Part shown: positions 52,395 to 61,200 of the stretch, in pieces
Layout of the letters: every line of letters begins with the position of its first letter
Position numbering within the stretch: position 1 is the first letter of the stretch
Assembly (NCBI GenBank): GCA_934597585.1
Contig: CAKTSA010000005.1
Span: forward strand, 1 to 64,000
DNA from: an uncultured Oscillospiraceae bacterium
GTDB lineage: Bacteria > Bacillota > Clostridia > Oscillospirales > Oscillospiraceae
Direction of reading: 5' to 3'
DNA length: 64,000 nt
The notes under the pieces: generated by a model
Told to the model about the DNA's origin: nothing
The model's input: only the letters and a program-made list of their open reading frames with translations
The model's database searches: none
Made by a program: the position numbers and the translations under genes

Positions 52395-53048
52395 TAAATG
52401 CGGAGCGGCCGGCCCGGGAAAACGGGCCGGCCACTCCATTTATGGGGAGAGGGGATTGGTAATATCACAGGCGCGCCGGAGGGGGCGCGCGGGAAACTGG
52501 AAGTATCTTCCAGCACTATCTGGGATTATACCACACGGACGCGCCGGGGGCAAGAGGATTTTGAGAAAAAGATAAAAAGTTCACAAGGATGTCATAAATG
52601 TGGGGGGAGGGGGGGCGGCGCCATTTTGCCTTCGGCGACCTACTTTTCCCAGCAGCTGGAAAAGTAGGCAAAAGAGCCGGAAGGAACCTCCGGTTCCTTC
52701 ACCTCCCGGCGCGCTATACGTTGTACGAGTATGTTGGATTTTACCGCACGATCACGTGGGATTTTCTTTTTCGATTCGATAAAGGATCGTCTCAGCACCA
52801 GCGCCGCTGCCGCTGGATGGTGCGGAGAAAAAGTCGTTGCGTCTACCGTTGCACCGCATGAGCGGCAGCGGCGCAGAAAGCCTTGAATTCTCTCCCCCAG
52901 TTTCGCTGACGCTCGACAGCCCCCTCGCAGAGGGGGCCTTTTGCTGCATGGTGGGCGGGGAATCACTTGGGTTTTTGTCAAATTCTCCAAAAATTTCTAC
53001 GGGTATTTGTGCAGTGCAACGAAATGCGCGGGAAACGGAAAAAACGGG
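52395..53048. other. Gene-free intergenic region rich in palindromes
   Basis: No credible gene is seen. It contains a 10-bp GGCCGGCCCG / CGGGCCGGCC hairpin (52407-52432) and a CCTACTTTTCC / GGAAAAGTAGG palindrome (52639-52668) inside outer TTTTGCC / GGCAAAA arms. A CCGGAAGGAACCTCCGGTTCCTTC tract and a GCGGCAGCGGCG-rich tract follow, and a third copy of the GGGGGAGAGAA repeat (52882-52942) closes the region. It looks like an accumulation site of small repeats at the left border of the surface-protein island. Confidence 0.7.
52882..52942 (-). repeat. Palindromic intergenic repeat, copy 3 (GGGGGAGAGAA family)
   Basis: On the minus strand it reads AGGCCCCCTCTGCGAGGGGG, then CTGTCGAGCGTCAGCGAAACT, then GGGGGAGAGAATTC. 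The plan and most bases match copy 1 at 14474-14530. Confidence 0.75.
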
Positions 53049-53076
53049 TTGCAATTATTTCCTGGAGTGCTAAACT
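53049..53076 (+). promoter_or_regulatory. Promoter of the TasA-like surface protein gene
   Basis: TTGCAA (53049-53054), 16-bp spacer, TAAACT (53071-53076) with TGC extended -10, about 300 bases before the start codon. Confidence 0.6.
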
Positions 53077-53382
53077 GTCTTAACAGAATACGTTGCGAAA
53101 CCCATGGGTTTCGCTGTTTTTTCTCCCTTTCAGGGAGAGAAAAAACAAGAGAAGTGTCATTTTCATAAGGCATGACGGCTGCGGGGGCTGAGAGGCTGCC
53201 GGGGTCTTAATGCGTCTGACCTCCCCATAATGGGCAGACAGGGCTTTTTGTTGCTTTGCCCTGTCTGCCCGCGTCAGATTCCGATGGGAAGGGACAGGCT
53301 ATACGCGGGCGGCGCCGGGATGCCGGACGGCGGTGCTTTGATCCACCGGTAAATATTTTTGAAATGGGGAGGACATCAAGAA
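53077..53382 (+). promoter_or_regulatory. Long structured 5' leader of the TasA-like gene (candidate cis-regulatory RNA)
   Basis: About 300 transcribed bases hold the 20-bp perfect palindrome GCGAAACCCATGGGTTTCGC (53095-53114) and a TTTTTTCTCCC / GGGAG..AAAAAA hairpin (53117-53145). A two-tier structure follows at 53215-53278: outer TCTGAC / GTCAGA (53215-53220, 53273-53278) and inner 13-bp GGGCAGACAGGGC / GCCCTGTCTGCCC (53232-53270). It ends with GGGGAGG before the ATG. The region matches no riboswitch class I can name. Confidence 0.55.
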
Positions 53383-55404
53383 ATGTCAACCAAGAGAGCA
53401 ACAAAACGCGCACTTTTGACCAGTATCCTGGCCATCTGCCTGTGCCTGGTGATGCTGGTGGGTTCCACGTTTGCGTGGTTTACGGACACCGCATCCACCG
53501 GCGTGAATCAGATTAAGTCTGGTACGCTGGATGTGCAGCTGCTGATGCAGAAAACCGATGGCAAGTGGGAGTCTGCCGAAAACAAGACCCTGAGCTGGGT
53601 GCAGGCTGTTACCACCGGTGAGAACGGTGAGGTCACAAAGAACCTCGTGGATGGCAAGAGCATTCTGTGGGAGCCGAATTGTACTTATAAACTGCAGCCC
53701 ATCAAGATCGTCAACAACGGTAATCTGGCGCTGAAGTATACCATCACCATCACCGGCATCGTGGGTGATACCGGCCTGAATAAGGTCATCGAGTGGACCT
53801 ATGGCGGCCTTGCTGTGGAGAACGGTGTTGCCACTGGTACGCTGCTGCCCAATACAGCGACCGATCCTATCACCATTTCCGGCCATATGCTGGAGACCGC
53901 CGGCAATGAGTATCAGAACAAGTCCATCGATGGTATCGCCATCACGGTCAATGCTACTCAGACACCTCATGAGTATGACAGCATCTCCAACGATTACGAT
54001 AAGAACGCCGATATGACCCCCGACAATCTGGACCAGATGGTCAATGCCAATGTGACGATGACTGTTAATCCTGCGGAGGATACATGGTTTACGAATAATT
54101 CGGGCGAGGCAGGGTTGTACGCACCCGAAGGTTCTCTGCCCGCCGGCGATTATACGCTGACCATTTCCCCCAAGACTGACGGTAAAGTTCAGGTTGGCGC
54201 CAACGAAGCGTCCTATGCTTACGACATCAAACTGCTCGATAAGGATGGAAATACTGTCAACGCTGCCGATGGCACGACTTTCACGGTCGCACTGCGGGTC
54301 GGTGAAGGTTTGTCGAACGTGAAGGTTTTCCACGATGGCACGCAGATTGATAGCAGTTACTCTAGGGACATGGTGTCCTTTGAAACGACCCGCTTCTCCA
54401 CCTTTGATGTGACCTTCGACGCTCCGGTGGCTGTTGTGGGCGGCAAGGCGTATCCCACGCTGTCCGCCGCGGTATACGGCGCAGAGAATGGTGCGACTAT
54501 CACTGTTCTGAGAGATTTTGCATCCGACGGTGCAACGATGAACAAGGCAAACAAGAAGCTTACCATAAATCTGAATGGTCACACGATTACCTTTAATGAT
54601 GGCGAGTTCTTCAAACTGTATATGGGTGAGCTGACACTTACCGGAACCGGTGTGATGCAGGAGAATACGCCCAATTATGCGCCTATCGTTGTGATGCATA
54701 AGGATAATGCTCCCGCTGTTGTGACCGTCGGCAAGGATGTGACCCTCAAGGGCTGGTCCGGCCTCATGGTCAATCCGAAAAACACTACTTCTGTCACCAA
54801 CAGTTTTGCTCCGGTCATCAATGTCAATGGTACGCTGATCGGCCAGAATGATGCCAGCGGCAGCGTTGGCGCGGGCCTGTATGTGAACGGCAGCAATACC
54901 GGTGTAGATCCCGCAATTACTGTCAATATCAATGAAACGGCTGTCCTGACCGGTACCGGCCACGGCATCTATGGCGCTGGTTATGCCATCTACAACACCT
55001 GCGGCACCGTTACTGGCGGCCATACCGGCATTGAACTCCGTGCAGGTAAGCTGAATGTCACCGGCGGCACGATCACCGGCAATGGCATTCCCACGAGTGC
55101 GGAGAGCAACGGCAACGGTGCGACCACAGTCGGCGCCGGCATTGCTGTGGCGCAGCACACCACGAAGCTGCCTACGGAGCTGACTGTCACCGGCGGTGTG
55201 ATCAACGGTTATACCGCATTGTATCAGAGCAATCCTCAGCGTAACGATGCAGATTCTGTTGCCAAGGTGAAGCTGAGCGTCTCCGGCGGTACATTCAACG
55301 CCATTAACGGCGGTACCAGCACTGTTTACAGCGAGAATTTCACCAGATTTATCACCGGCGGTACGTTCTCTCCTGCCGCTGAAACCAAGTATATGGCAAA
55401 CTGA
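53383..55404 (+). CDS. TasA/camelysin-like secreted surface protein with C-terminal beta-helix
   Basis: 673 residues from MSTKRATKRALLTSILAIC. The N-terminus (about 10-60, hydrophobic core then STFAWFTDTASTGVNQIKSGTLDVQLL) is the hallmark of SipW-processed TasA/camelysin-type proteins, which form extracellular fibres. A middle region of Ig-like strands (about 150-350) is followed by a right-handed beta-helix-like C-terminal half (about 360-670, GGKAYPTLSAAVYGAENGATITVLRDF ... GGTITGNG ... GGTFNAINGG). It has no transmembrane tail. Base and codon use are visibly more A+T-rich than in the flanking genes, suggesting transfer. No sipW or other peptidase gene is adjacent. Confidence 0.82.
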   Translation: MSTKRATKRALLTSILAICLCLVMLVGSTFAWFTDTASTGVNQIKSGTLDVQLLMQKTDGKWESAENKTLSWVQAVTTGENGEVTKNLVDGKSILWEPNCTYKLQPIKIVNNGNLALKYTITITGIVGDTGLNKVIEWTYGGLAVENGVATGTLLPNTATDPITISGHMLETAGNEYQNKSIDGIAITVNATQTPHEYDSISNDYDKNADMTPDNLDQMVNANVTMTVNPAEDTWFTNNSGEAGLYAPEGSLPAGDYTLTISPKTDGKVQVGANEASYAYDIKLLDKDGNTVNAADGTTFTVALRVGEGLSNVKVFHDGTQIDSSYSRDMVSFETTRFSTFDVTFDAPVAVVGGKAYPTLSAAVYGAENGATITVLRDFASDGATMNKANKKLTINLNGHTITFNDGEFFKLYMGELTLTGTGVMQENTPNYAPIVVMHKDNAPAVVTVGKDVTLKGWSGLMVNPKNTTSVTNSFAPVINVNGTLIGQNDASGSVGAGLYVNGSNTGVDPAITVNINETAVLTGTGHGIYGAGYAIYNTCGTVTGGHTGIELRAGKLNVTGGTITGNGIPTSAESNGNGATTVGAGIAVAQHTTKLPTELTVTGGVINGYTALYQSNPQRNDADSVAKVKLSVSGGTFNAINGGTSTVYSENFTRFITGGTFSPAAETKYMAN

Positions 55405-55458
55405 CATCAAAAGGTATCTTTAGGCTGCTCCTTCGTCCTTGTGGCGGAAAGACAAGCT

Positions 55459-55492
55459 GAAAAATCACTCCCCACCGGGGAGTGATTTTTTT
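55459..55492 (+). terminator. Terminator after the TasA-like gene
   Basis: AAAAATCACTCCCC / GGGGAGTGATTTTT with a short loop and T7. Confidence 0.92.
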
Positions 55493-55549
55493 ATGCGGCG
55501 GGGTGGGGGTACCCCGCCCTGCGGAATGGCGGGGAGGGGTGGGAATGGG

Positions 55550-55578
55550 TTGCGTTTTGGCGGGGGGTCCGATATAAT
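55550..55578 (+). promoter_or_regulatory. Promoter of the sigma factor operon
   Basis: TTGCGT (55550-55555), 17-bp spacer, perfect TATAAT (55573-55578), so a vegetative-type promoter. The 11-mer TTGCGTTTTGG that begins here recurs at 57819-57829 upstream of the next operon. Confidence 0.7.
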
Positions 55579-55619
55579 AAATATGATACGATACATTCGC
55601 GATGACGGAGGTGAGGGAC

Positions 55620-56168
55620 GTGGACAGGGATGAGGCGTTTTACGGGCGGTATCTGGACGGCGACGACGAGGGGTTGGAGGCGCTGATGGCGCGATACGGC
55701 GACGCGCTGACGCTGTACATCAACGGCTATGTGCACGACGTGCACGAGGCGGAGGAGCTGATGCTGGACGCCTTTGCCTATCTGTTCACGAAAAAGCCCC
55801 GGATCCGGGACGGGGGCTTCAAGGCCTATCTATACAAGGCGGCGCGGCACATGGCGCTGCGGCACAAGAGCCGGCGGCGGGCGGTGTTCGCGCTGGACGA
55901 GCTGGCGGAGGAGCCGGAGGAGCGGCTGCTGGTGGAGGAGCTGGTGGGCACGCGGGAGCGGGACCAGATCCTGCACCTGTGCATGCACGAGCTGAAGACG
56001 GAGTACCGGGAGGCGCTGTATCTGACGTATTTCGAGGAGATGAGCTACGCCCAGGCGGCGGAGGTCATGGGCAAGACGGTGAAGCAGGTGACAAATCTGG
56101 TGTACTGGGGAAAAGAGAGCCTGCGGAAGCTGCTGGAACGGGAGGGCATCACACATGCGGAGCGATAA
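55620..56168 (+). CDS. ECF-type RNA polymerase sigma factor
   Basis: 182 residues from a GTG placed eight bases after GGAGG; an ATG at 55602 has no ribosome-binding site. Region 2 is LEALMARYGDALTLYINGYVHDVHEAEELMLDAFAYLFTKKP (the paired acidic AEELMLDAF pattern). Region 4 is LKTEYREALYLTYFEEMSYAQAAEVMGKTVKQVTNLVYWGKESLRKLLE. It has the two-domain layout of ECF sigma factors. It overlaps the next gene by 14 bases and heads an operon ending in a PrsW-type protease, which suggests control by regulated proteolysis of a membrane anti-sigma factor. Confidence 0.92.
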   Translation: MDRDEAFYGRYLDGDDEGLEALMARYGDALTLYINGYVHDVHEAEELMLDAFAYLFTKKPRIRDGGFKAYLYKAARHMALRHKSRRRAVFALDELAEEPEERLLVEELVGTRERDQILHLCMHELKTEYREALYLTYFEEMSYAQAAEVMGKTVKQVTNLVYWGKESLRKLLEREGITHAER

Positions 56169-56520
56169 GGAACGGGCGGCGGAGGTCAAGCGGCGGATCG
56201 CGGAACGGGAACGAGAGAGGAAGCGTCGGCGGGGACAGTTGGTCACTACCGGGGCCGCGGCGGCGTGTCTGGCGCTGATCGTGGGGCTGGCGTTCCTGCT
56301 GCCGGGGATGAGCGGACAGGAGAGCGGCGGCTATCAGGGCTTTGCCGGGGCGGCCAGCATGTTCCGCGACGGCGGCGCGGGGGGCTATATCGTGATGGGG
56401 CTGCTGGCGTTTCTGCTGGGAGTGTGCGTGACGATCCTGTGCTTCCGGCTGCGGCAGATGGAGCAGGAGGACCGGCGGGAGGAGGAGAACGAGGATGCGC
56501 ATGAGCGTGGAGCTGATTGA
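56155..56520 (+). CDS. Small two-TM membrane protein, candidate anti-sigma factor
   Basis: 121 residues. A highly charged cytoplasmic N-terminus (KERAAEVKRRIAERERERKRRR, about 5-26), a transmembrane helix (about 28-50), a short outer loop (GMSGQESGGYQGFAGAASMFRDGGAGG) and a second helix (about 77-98), then an acidic tail. No named domain. Its place right behind an ECF sigma gene, in overlap, and before a PrsW protease suggests an anti-sigma or substrate role (inference). It is clearly paralogous to the protein at 57917-58270 in loop and second helix (GGY(I/V)..G ... CFRLR). Confidence 0.72.
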   Translation: MRSDKERAAEVKRRIAERERERKRRRGQLVTTGAAAACLALIVGLAFLLPGMSGQESGGYQGFAGAASMFRDGGAGGYIVMGLLAFLLGVCVTILCFRLRQMEQEDRREEENEDAHERGAD

Positions 56521-57133
56521 GAATCTCCTGCAGCTGCTGGTGACATTTCTGGGGGTGTGCCTGGCGGGGGCGGCCTATCGGCGGCGGAGCGGGCAGGCGT
56601 ATTTCCTGCTGCTGTGCTTCTATGGGTGCTTTGCGCTGGGGTCGCTGTACTGGACGCTGTATCTGCTGCTGTTTGAGACGACGCCGCAGGTGTTCTACGT
56701 GTCGGAGTTCGGCTGGGTGGCCAGCGTGGTCTTTCTGCGGATGCTGCAGGATACGCTGGCGTGCCGGGAGGAGCGGCAGTTCCGCTGCCGCGCCCCGTGG
56801 CTGGCGGTGCTGGTGGGCGGGCCGCTGCTGGTGCTGTACTGCATCTTCGGGGATATTCTCTCCAACCTGATCTGGTGCGGCATGATGATATGGCTCTCCT
56901 TCTGCGCCATTCGCGGGCTTGTCTATGCGAAAACGCAGACGGGCGCGGCGCGGAATATGCGCTGCTTCCACATCGGCGTGCTGTGCTTTGCGTTTGCGGA
57001 GTATCTGCTCTGGACAGTGGGCTGCTTCTGGCCGGATACCTCTCCGGCAAGCCCCACCTTCTGGTGCGATATGCTGCTGACCCTTGCCATTTTAGGGCTG
57101 CTGCCGGCCACGAGGAAGGCGGTGGAGGCATGA
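56495..57133 (+). CDS. Multi-pass membrane protein of unknown function
   Basis: 212 residues with about six or seven hydrophobic helices and short loops (LLQLLVTFLGVCLAGAAYRRRSG; YFLLLCFYGCFALGSLYWTLYLLLF; WLAVLVGGPLLVLYCIFGDIL; and more). Repeated Cys/Trp/Tyr occur in the helices. I recognise no family. It overlaps the upstream small membrane protein gene by 26 bases and the PrsW gene by ATGA, so it belongs to the sigma operon and could be a sensor or protease partner. Confidence 0.72.
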   Translation: MRMSVELIENLLQLLVTFLGVCLAGAAYRRRSGQAYFLLLCFYGCFALGSLYWTLYLLLFETTPQVFYVSEFGWVASVVFLRMLQDTLACREERQFRCRAPWLAVLVGGPLLVLYCIFGDILSNLIWCGMMIWLSFCAIRGLVYAKTQTGAARNMRCFHIGVLCFAFAEYLLWTVGCFWPDTSPASPTFWCDMLLTLAILGLLPATRKAVEA

Positions 57134-57759
57134 CGCATATTGAGAATGTCTTCGTGTGTATGGCGTCGCCGCTGCTGGTGGCTGCGCTGTGTATGGGGCG
57201 GCGGCAGCTGCGGTTTTTCCTGTTCTGCTTTGCGGGGATGGGGGTGTGTCTGCTTTCGGCCTATATCAACACCTTCCTCGCGGCGGTATGTCAGGCGGAT
57301 GCGTTTACCGCCACGGTGGAGATCGCGCCGGTGGTGGAGGAGGTGATGAAGCTGCTGCCGCTGGTGTTCTACCTGCTGGTGTTTGAGCCGGAGGGGGAGC
57401 GGATCAAGTGGGCGGCGGTGATCATCGCGCTGGCCTTTGCCACGTTTGAGAACGTCTGCTATCTGATCCAGAACGGGGCGGAACGGTTTTCGTTCATCTT
57501 CTTCCGGGGGTTCGGCACGGGGGCGATGCACGTGCTGTGCGGGATGATCGTGGGCGGCGGACTGGCCTACGCGTGGCAGCGGATGTGGCTGAAGATCGCC
57601 GGGACGTGCGGGCTGCTGGGAGCGGCTATCACGTTCCACGCCACGTATAACCTGCTGATCGCCTACGGCGGCGCGGCGCAGTATGTGGCCTACGCCCTGC
57701 CGGTGCTGCTGGTGGCGGCGGGAAAGCTGTCCGCTTTTCGCCTCGGGCAGAGGAAATAA
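57130..57759 (+). CDS. PrsW-family intramembrane metalloprotease
   Basis: 209 residues, multi-pass. PrsW motifs are visible: EExxK as VVEEVMKL (E70, E71, K74), FxxxE as FATFENV (F103, E107), and conserved His in GTGAMH (H134) and FHATYN (H170). In Bacillus, PrsW performs the first cut of the anti-sigma factor RsiW, freeing SigW. Here it closes an ECF sigma operon, so the same logic is likely (inference). A start at 57130 overlaps the preceding stop. A terminator follows. Confidence 0.85.
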   Translation: MTHIENVFVCMASPLLVAALCMGRRQLRFFLFCFAGMGVCLLSAYINTFLAAVCQADAFTATVEIAPVVEEVMKLLPLVFYLLVFEPEGERIKWAAVIIALAFATFENVCYLIQNGAERFSFIFFRGFGTGAMHVLCGMIVGGGLAYAWQRMWLKIAGTCGLLGAAITFHATYNLLIAYGGAAQYVAYALPVLLVAAGKLSAFRLGQRK

Positions 57760-57775
57760 CCGAATAATCACTCCC

Positions 57776-57810
57776 TGAGAGCTGCTTTTTGGCGGCTCTC
57801 AAATTTTTTT
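57776..57810 (+). terminator. Terminator of the sigma/PrsW operon
   Basis: GAGAGCTGC / GCGGCTCTC hairpin followed by AAATTTTTTT. Confidence 0.85.
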
Positions 57811-57916
57811 GAAAAATTTTGCGTTTTGGGTGAGAGTTTTTTCGATTTTTTGTACCTATATAAGTGAAAGGGTTTTTATCACAGCTCCAGATAAACCGGA
57901 AAGGGGGTCAAACGAT

Positions 57917-58270
57917 ATGTACGATACCGCAAGACGGGTCGCACTCGTCAAGCAGCGGGTGCGGGAAAACACCCGCCGAAGACAGCGGTGCGGCATCTAT
58001 GGACTGAGCGCCGCGTGTGTGCTGCTGTTCGCGGTGCTGATGCAGGCGGCGGGCACGGCCGTCGGACCGGGGCAGTCTGAGGCATGGGGCGCGTTCGGCG
58101 CGATGCTGCTGCGGGAGGACGCGGGCGGCTATGTGCTGGTGGGGGTCGTGTCCTTCGCCGCGGCGGTGGTGGTCACCGCGCTGTGCTTCCGGCTCAGAAA
58201 TGGAGAAAACCAGAAAAAGGGCGGGACAGGCAAGCCTGACCCGCAAGAACAGGAGGGAAAAACGACATGA
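57917..58270 (+). CDS. Small two-TM membrane protein, paralogue of the putative anti-sigma protein
   Basis: 117 residues from MYDTARRVALVKQRVREN; GGGGGT lies upstream. A basic cytoplasmic N-terminus (RENTRRRQR), TM helix (about 25-46), short outer loop, TM helix (about 71-93), charged tail. The stretch WGAFGAMLLREDAGGYVLVGVVSFAAAVVVTALCFRLRN aligns with GFAGAASMFRDGGAGGYIVMGLLAFLLGVCVTILCFRLRQ of the gene at 56155. Its stop overlaps the giant surface-protein start by ATGA, so they are translated together. It may tune the sigma module or help export or anchoring of its neighbour. Confidence 0.75.
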   Translation: MYDTARRVALVKQRVRENTRRRQRCGIYGLSAACVLLFAVLMQAAGTAVGPGQSEAWGAFGAMLLREDAGGYVLVGVVSFAAAVVVTALCFRLRNGENQKKGGTGKPDPQEQEGKTT

Positions 58271-61200
58271 AGAAACGAATCCTCAGCATCCTGCTCCTAT
58301 GCTGCATGGTGCTGACGCTGCTGCCGACAACAGTATCGGCAGCGGACGGGCCGATGAATACCATTCCGAAGTTCGACGTGAGCATTGACGTGTACAACCG
58401 GACATCGGACATCTCCATTAAGGACAGTCGGAGCTACTATATCTACTCGTCCGTTCCCGATAAGCTCAGGGACACATGGGCATGGGATAAGAAGATCTTC
58501 ATCCAGGGAGACAAAGCCGCGCCGCACGTATTTATTGACGGCGTAAATATTAAGATGAGTCCCAGCTCCAAGGGGCCGGCCATCGAGCTGAACAAAAAGG
58601 CTTCGGCGTATCTCTATTTCATCGGCAGGGACAGCACCCTGCAAGGCGCCGACGGCCGCGCGGCGATCCAGAAAAACCGCAGCGAGGGGCAGCTGTATGT
58701 GCTGGCGCGCACCGGCACCACGGTGACCTGCAAGGGCGGCCACAGAGCGGCGGGCATCGGCGGGAGCTGGGCGATCCGCAATATCGGGGACTCTATGTTT
58801 AACACGGATATGTACGGCCACGGCGTCAATATGCACTTTGGCTCTCAGAGCAATCCCGACTACTGGGGCGGCACCATCAATGCCACCGGCGGCGAGTACG
58901 GCGCGGGCATAGGAGCCGGCAGCTGGGGACACTCTGGATACTCTGGAAACACCATCCATGGAGGCGCCGGAGAGCGGCTGTACTTCTACTCCGGCACGAT
59001 AAACGCCAGAGGCGGCAGGCTTGCAGCCGGAATCGGCGGAGGCTTTCAGGGACGCGGCAGCCATATCTATATCTATGGCGGCAATATCGACGCGCAAGGC
59101 GGGGACGCCGGCGCGGGCATCGGCGGCGGCGTCTGGACGACGAAACAGGACATGGGCGGAATCAACGCGGCGAGCGATATCGTCATCTCCGGCGGACGGG
59201 TAAGCGCCCGCGGCCAATACAACGCCGCGGGCATCGGCGGAGGCCAGTATGTTCCCGCCCGGAACATCACCATCACCGGCGGTCATGTGTCGGCGACAGG
59301 ACACTACGGCGCGGCGATCGGCGGCGGCCGCTGGTGCCACGGAATGGACATAACCCTTACCGACGCCACTCTGAATCTGTCGACCAATTACCGCAGCAAC
59401 GGCTCGGACGCGGCGGCTGTCGGCTACGGCGACATTGTTTACAAACCGGAGCAGCTCGTGGCGGATCCGTCAATCGCGACGAATGACCGGATAAAGGTCG
59501 GCTCATACAAGGGAAAGCTGGTGCAGCTGAAGCTGGAGGCGCGCGCCCTCAGCCGCGATGACGAATATTCTTACTTCTGGAACCTTTATGAGACCCTGAT
59601 CCCTGATGAGAATGGGCTCATCGACATGCAGCTGCTGACACTTCCGTATGTACAGAACTACGGCTGGGCGATCAATGTGCTGGAAATGACAGTGATCGAC
59701 GACCCCTGCAATGGAAATCACGATTTCGGCTGGGTAAACCGGCAGTCATGCCACGTCTGGGCGTGCAGGAATAAGGATTGTCAGGCGCGCGACCCGGCGG
59801 CGGAGATGTCCAAACAAAACGGAAAGCACATCCCCGGAGACTGGGGCATTCAGGAGAAGCACTGTGCCGTGTGCGATCATTTGCTGGAAAAGGACACGGC
59901 GGCGCCGGTGCTGGAGGTTTTGAATGACGGCGAGAGCTACACCGTCGAGGATGTCATCGTTGGAAGACCGGGCGCGTACTCCTTCACCGTGAGCGATCCG
60001 GCGAAGAGCGGCGAAGCGTCCTCCGGCGTCAAGTCCGTGACCATCAACGGTGTGGAGCAGAAGGCCGACTCCACCTATTATTCTCTTCCCGCACCCGACG
60101 GCGGCAACAATGACGCGGGAGCGGAATATACCGTCGTTGCGACGGACAATGCGGGCAACGCCTCCACGGCAACCGTGAAGATCTACCGGCGGCATCGAGT
60201 GAGAGTCGTAAGCCCGGATGAGCAGACGACATACGCCGAGGCAGAGCTGGCGCACAACGAGTATCTGGTGCTCACGATGAAGATGCCGGATGGTGCGGCG
60301 GTAAGAATGACCGACAAGGCAGATCATTCGGAAATTCCATATGACAAAGAAATGGGACGCTTCACGGTAGGGCTGATCGACAGAAGCCGGACGCTCGTGC
60401 TGGAGTATAACACGGAGTATCCGAAGGCCGAGCTTATTCTGGGGCGGAGTCAGTACTTCTTTGGATACAACGCGGATACAGCCGAACCGCACTATCTTGC
60501 GGATGTAAGCAAGAAAACGGATAAGAACGTCTATTCGGTGGCTGTACAGATCAAAGCGGATGTAATACCCAGCCACTACTTCAGCTCACCGGTATGCTAC
60601 ACGCAGGAGGAGCTGGCGGAGCTGGACAAGCAAGGAAAAATCGCATGGGAGAAATATCAGCATCCGGAGCCGGAACCGGGCGTCTGGATCGTCTATATTC
60701 CCACAGCCACCATAGACATCGCGGAGTATGACGCAAACGGCAGCTGGTATGTCTATGCAAAAGCCGAAAACCTCAAGGGAACGACCTATGTCTCCACGCC
60801 GAAGCTGATCGCCGACGTCGAAAAGCCGAAGGCCATCAATCTTTCTACCGGCAAGGAACTGGAGACGGATGGGGAATACTGGGGCGACCTGCGGTTCAGG
60901 GTAGAGGACGCGCTGCCCGTCAAGGTGTGGCACGAGAGATACCCGGGCGGGAATATTGAACTCATAACGCCGGATGAGAATGGCGTTTATACGATTCCGG
61001 CAGATTATAATGCCAGCATCCATCACGATATTTCCATCGAAGATGCCTGCGGAAATAAGACCTACTACAAGTCGCTTGATGTTTTGTGGAACTATCTGCT
61101 CGATGTGGGCGAGGAGGGCCGTTATTGGGATGAGCCGACTGTGCTGCCGCGGCGTATTTCCAAAACGCAGAATCTGAAAGAGGAACTTTCCAAGATCAAG

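Noticed and set aside
53180..53260. CTGAGA and CCCCATAATGGG segments reminiscent of a THI-box (TPP) riboswitch in the TasA-like leader
   Set aside because: The P2/P3 pairing partners and the GCG/GGGA 3' motif do not line up, and the downstream gene is not related to thiamine.
55602..55619. ATG at 55602 as start of the sigma factor
   Set aside because: It would put the GGAGG inside the coding region and has no ribosome-binding site of its own; GTG at 55620 fits better.
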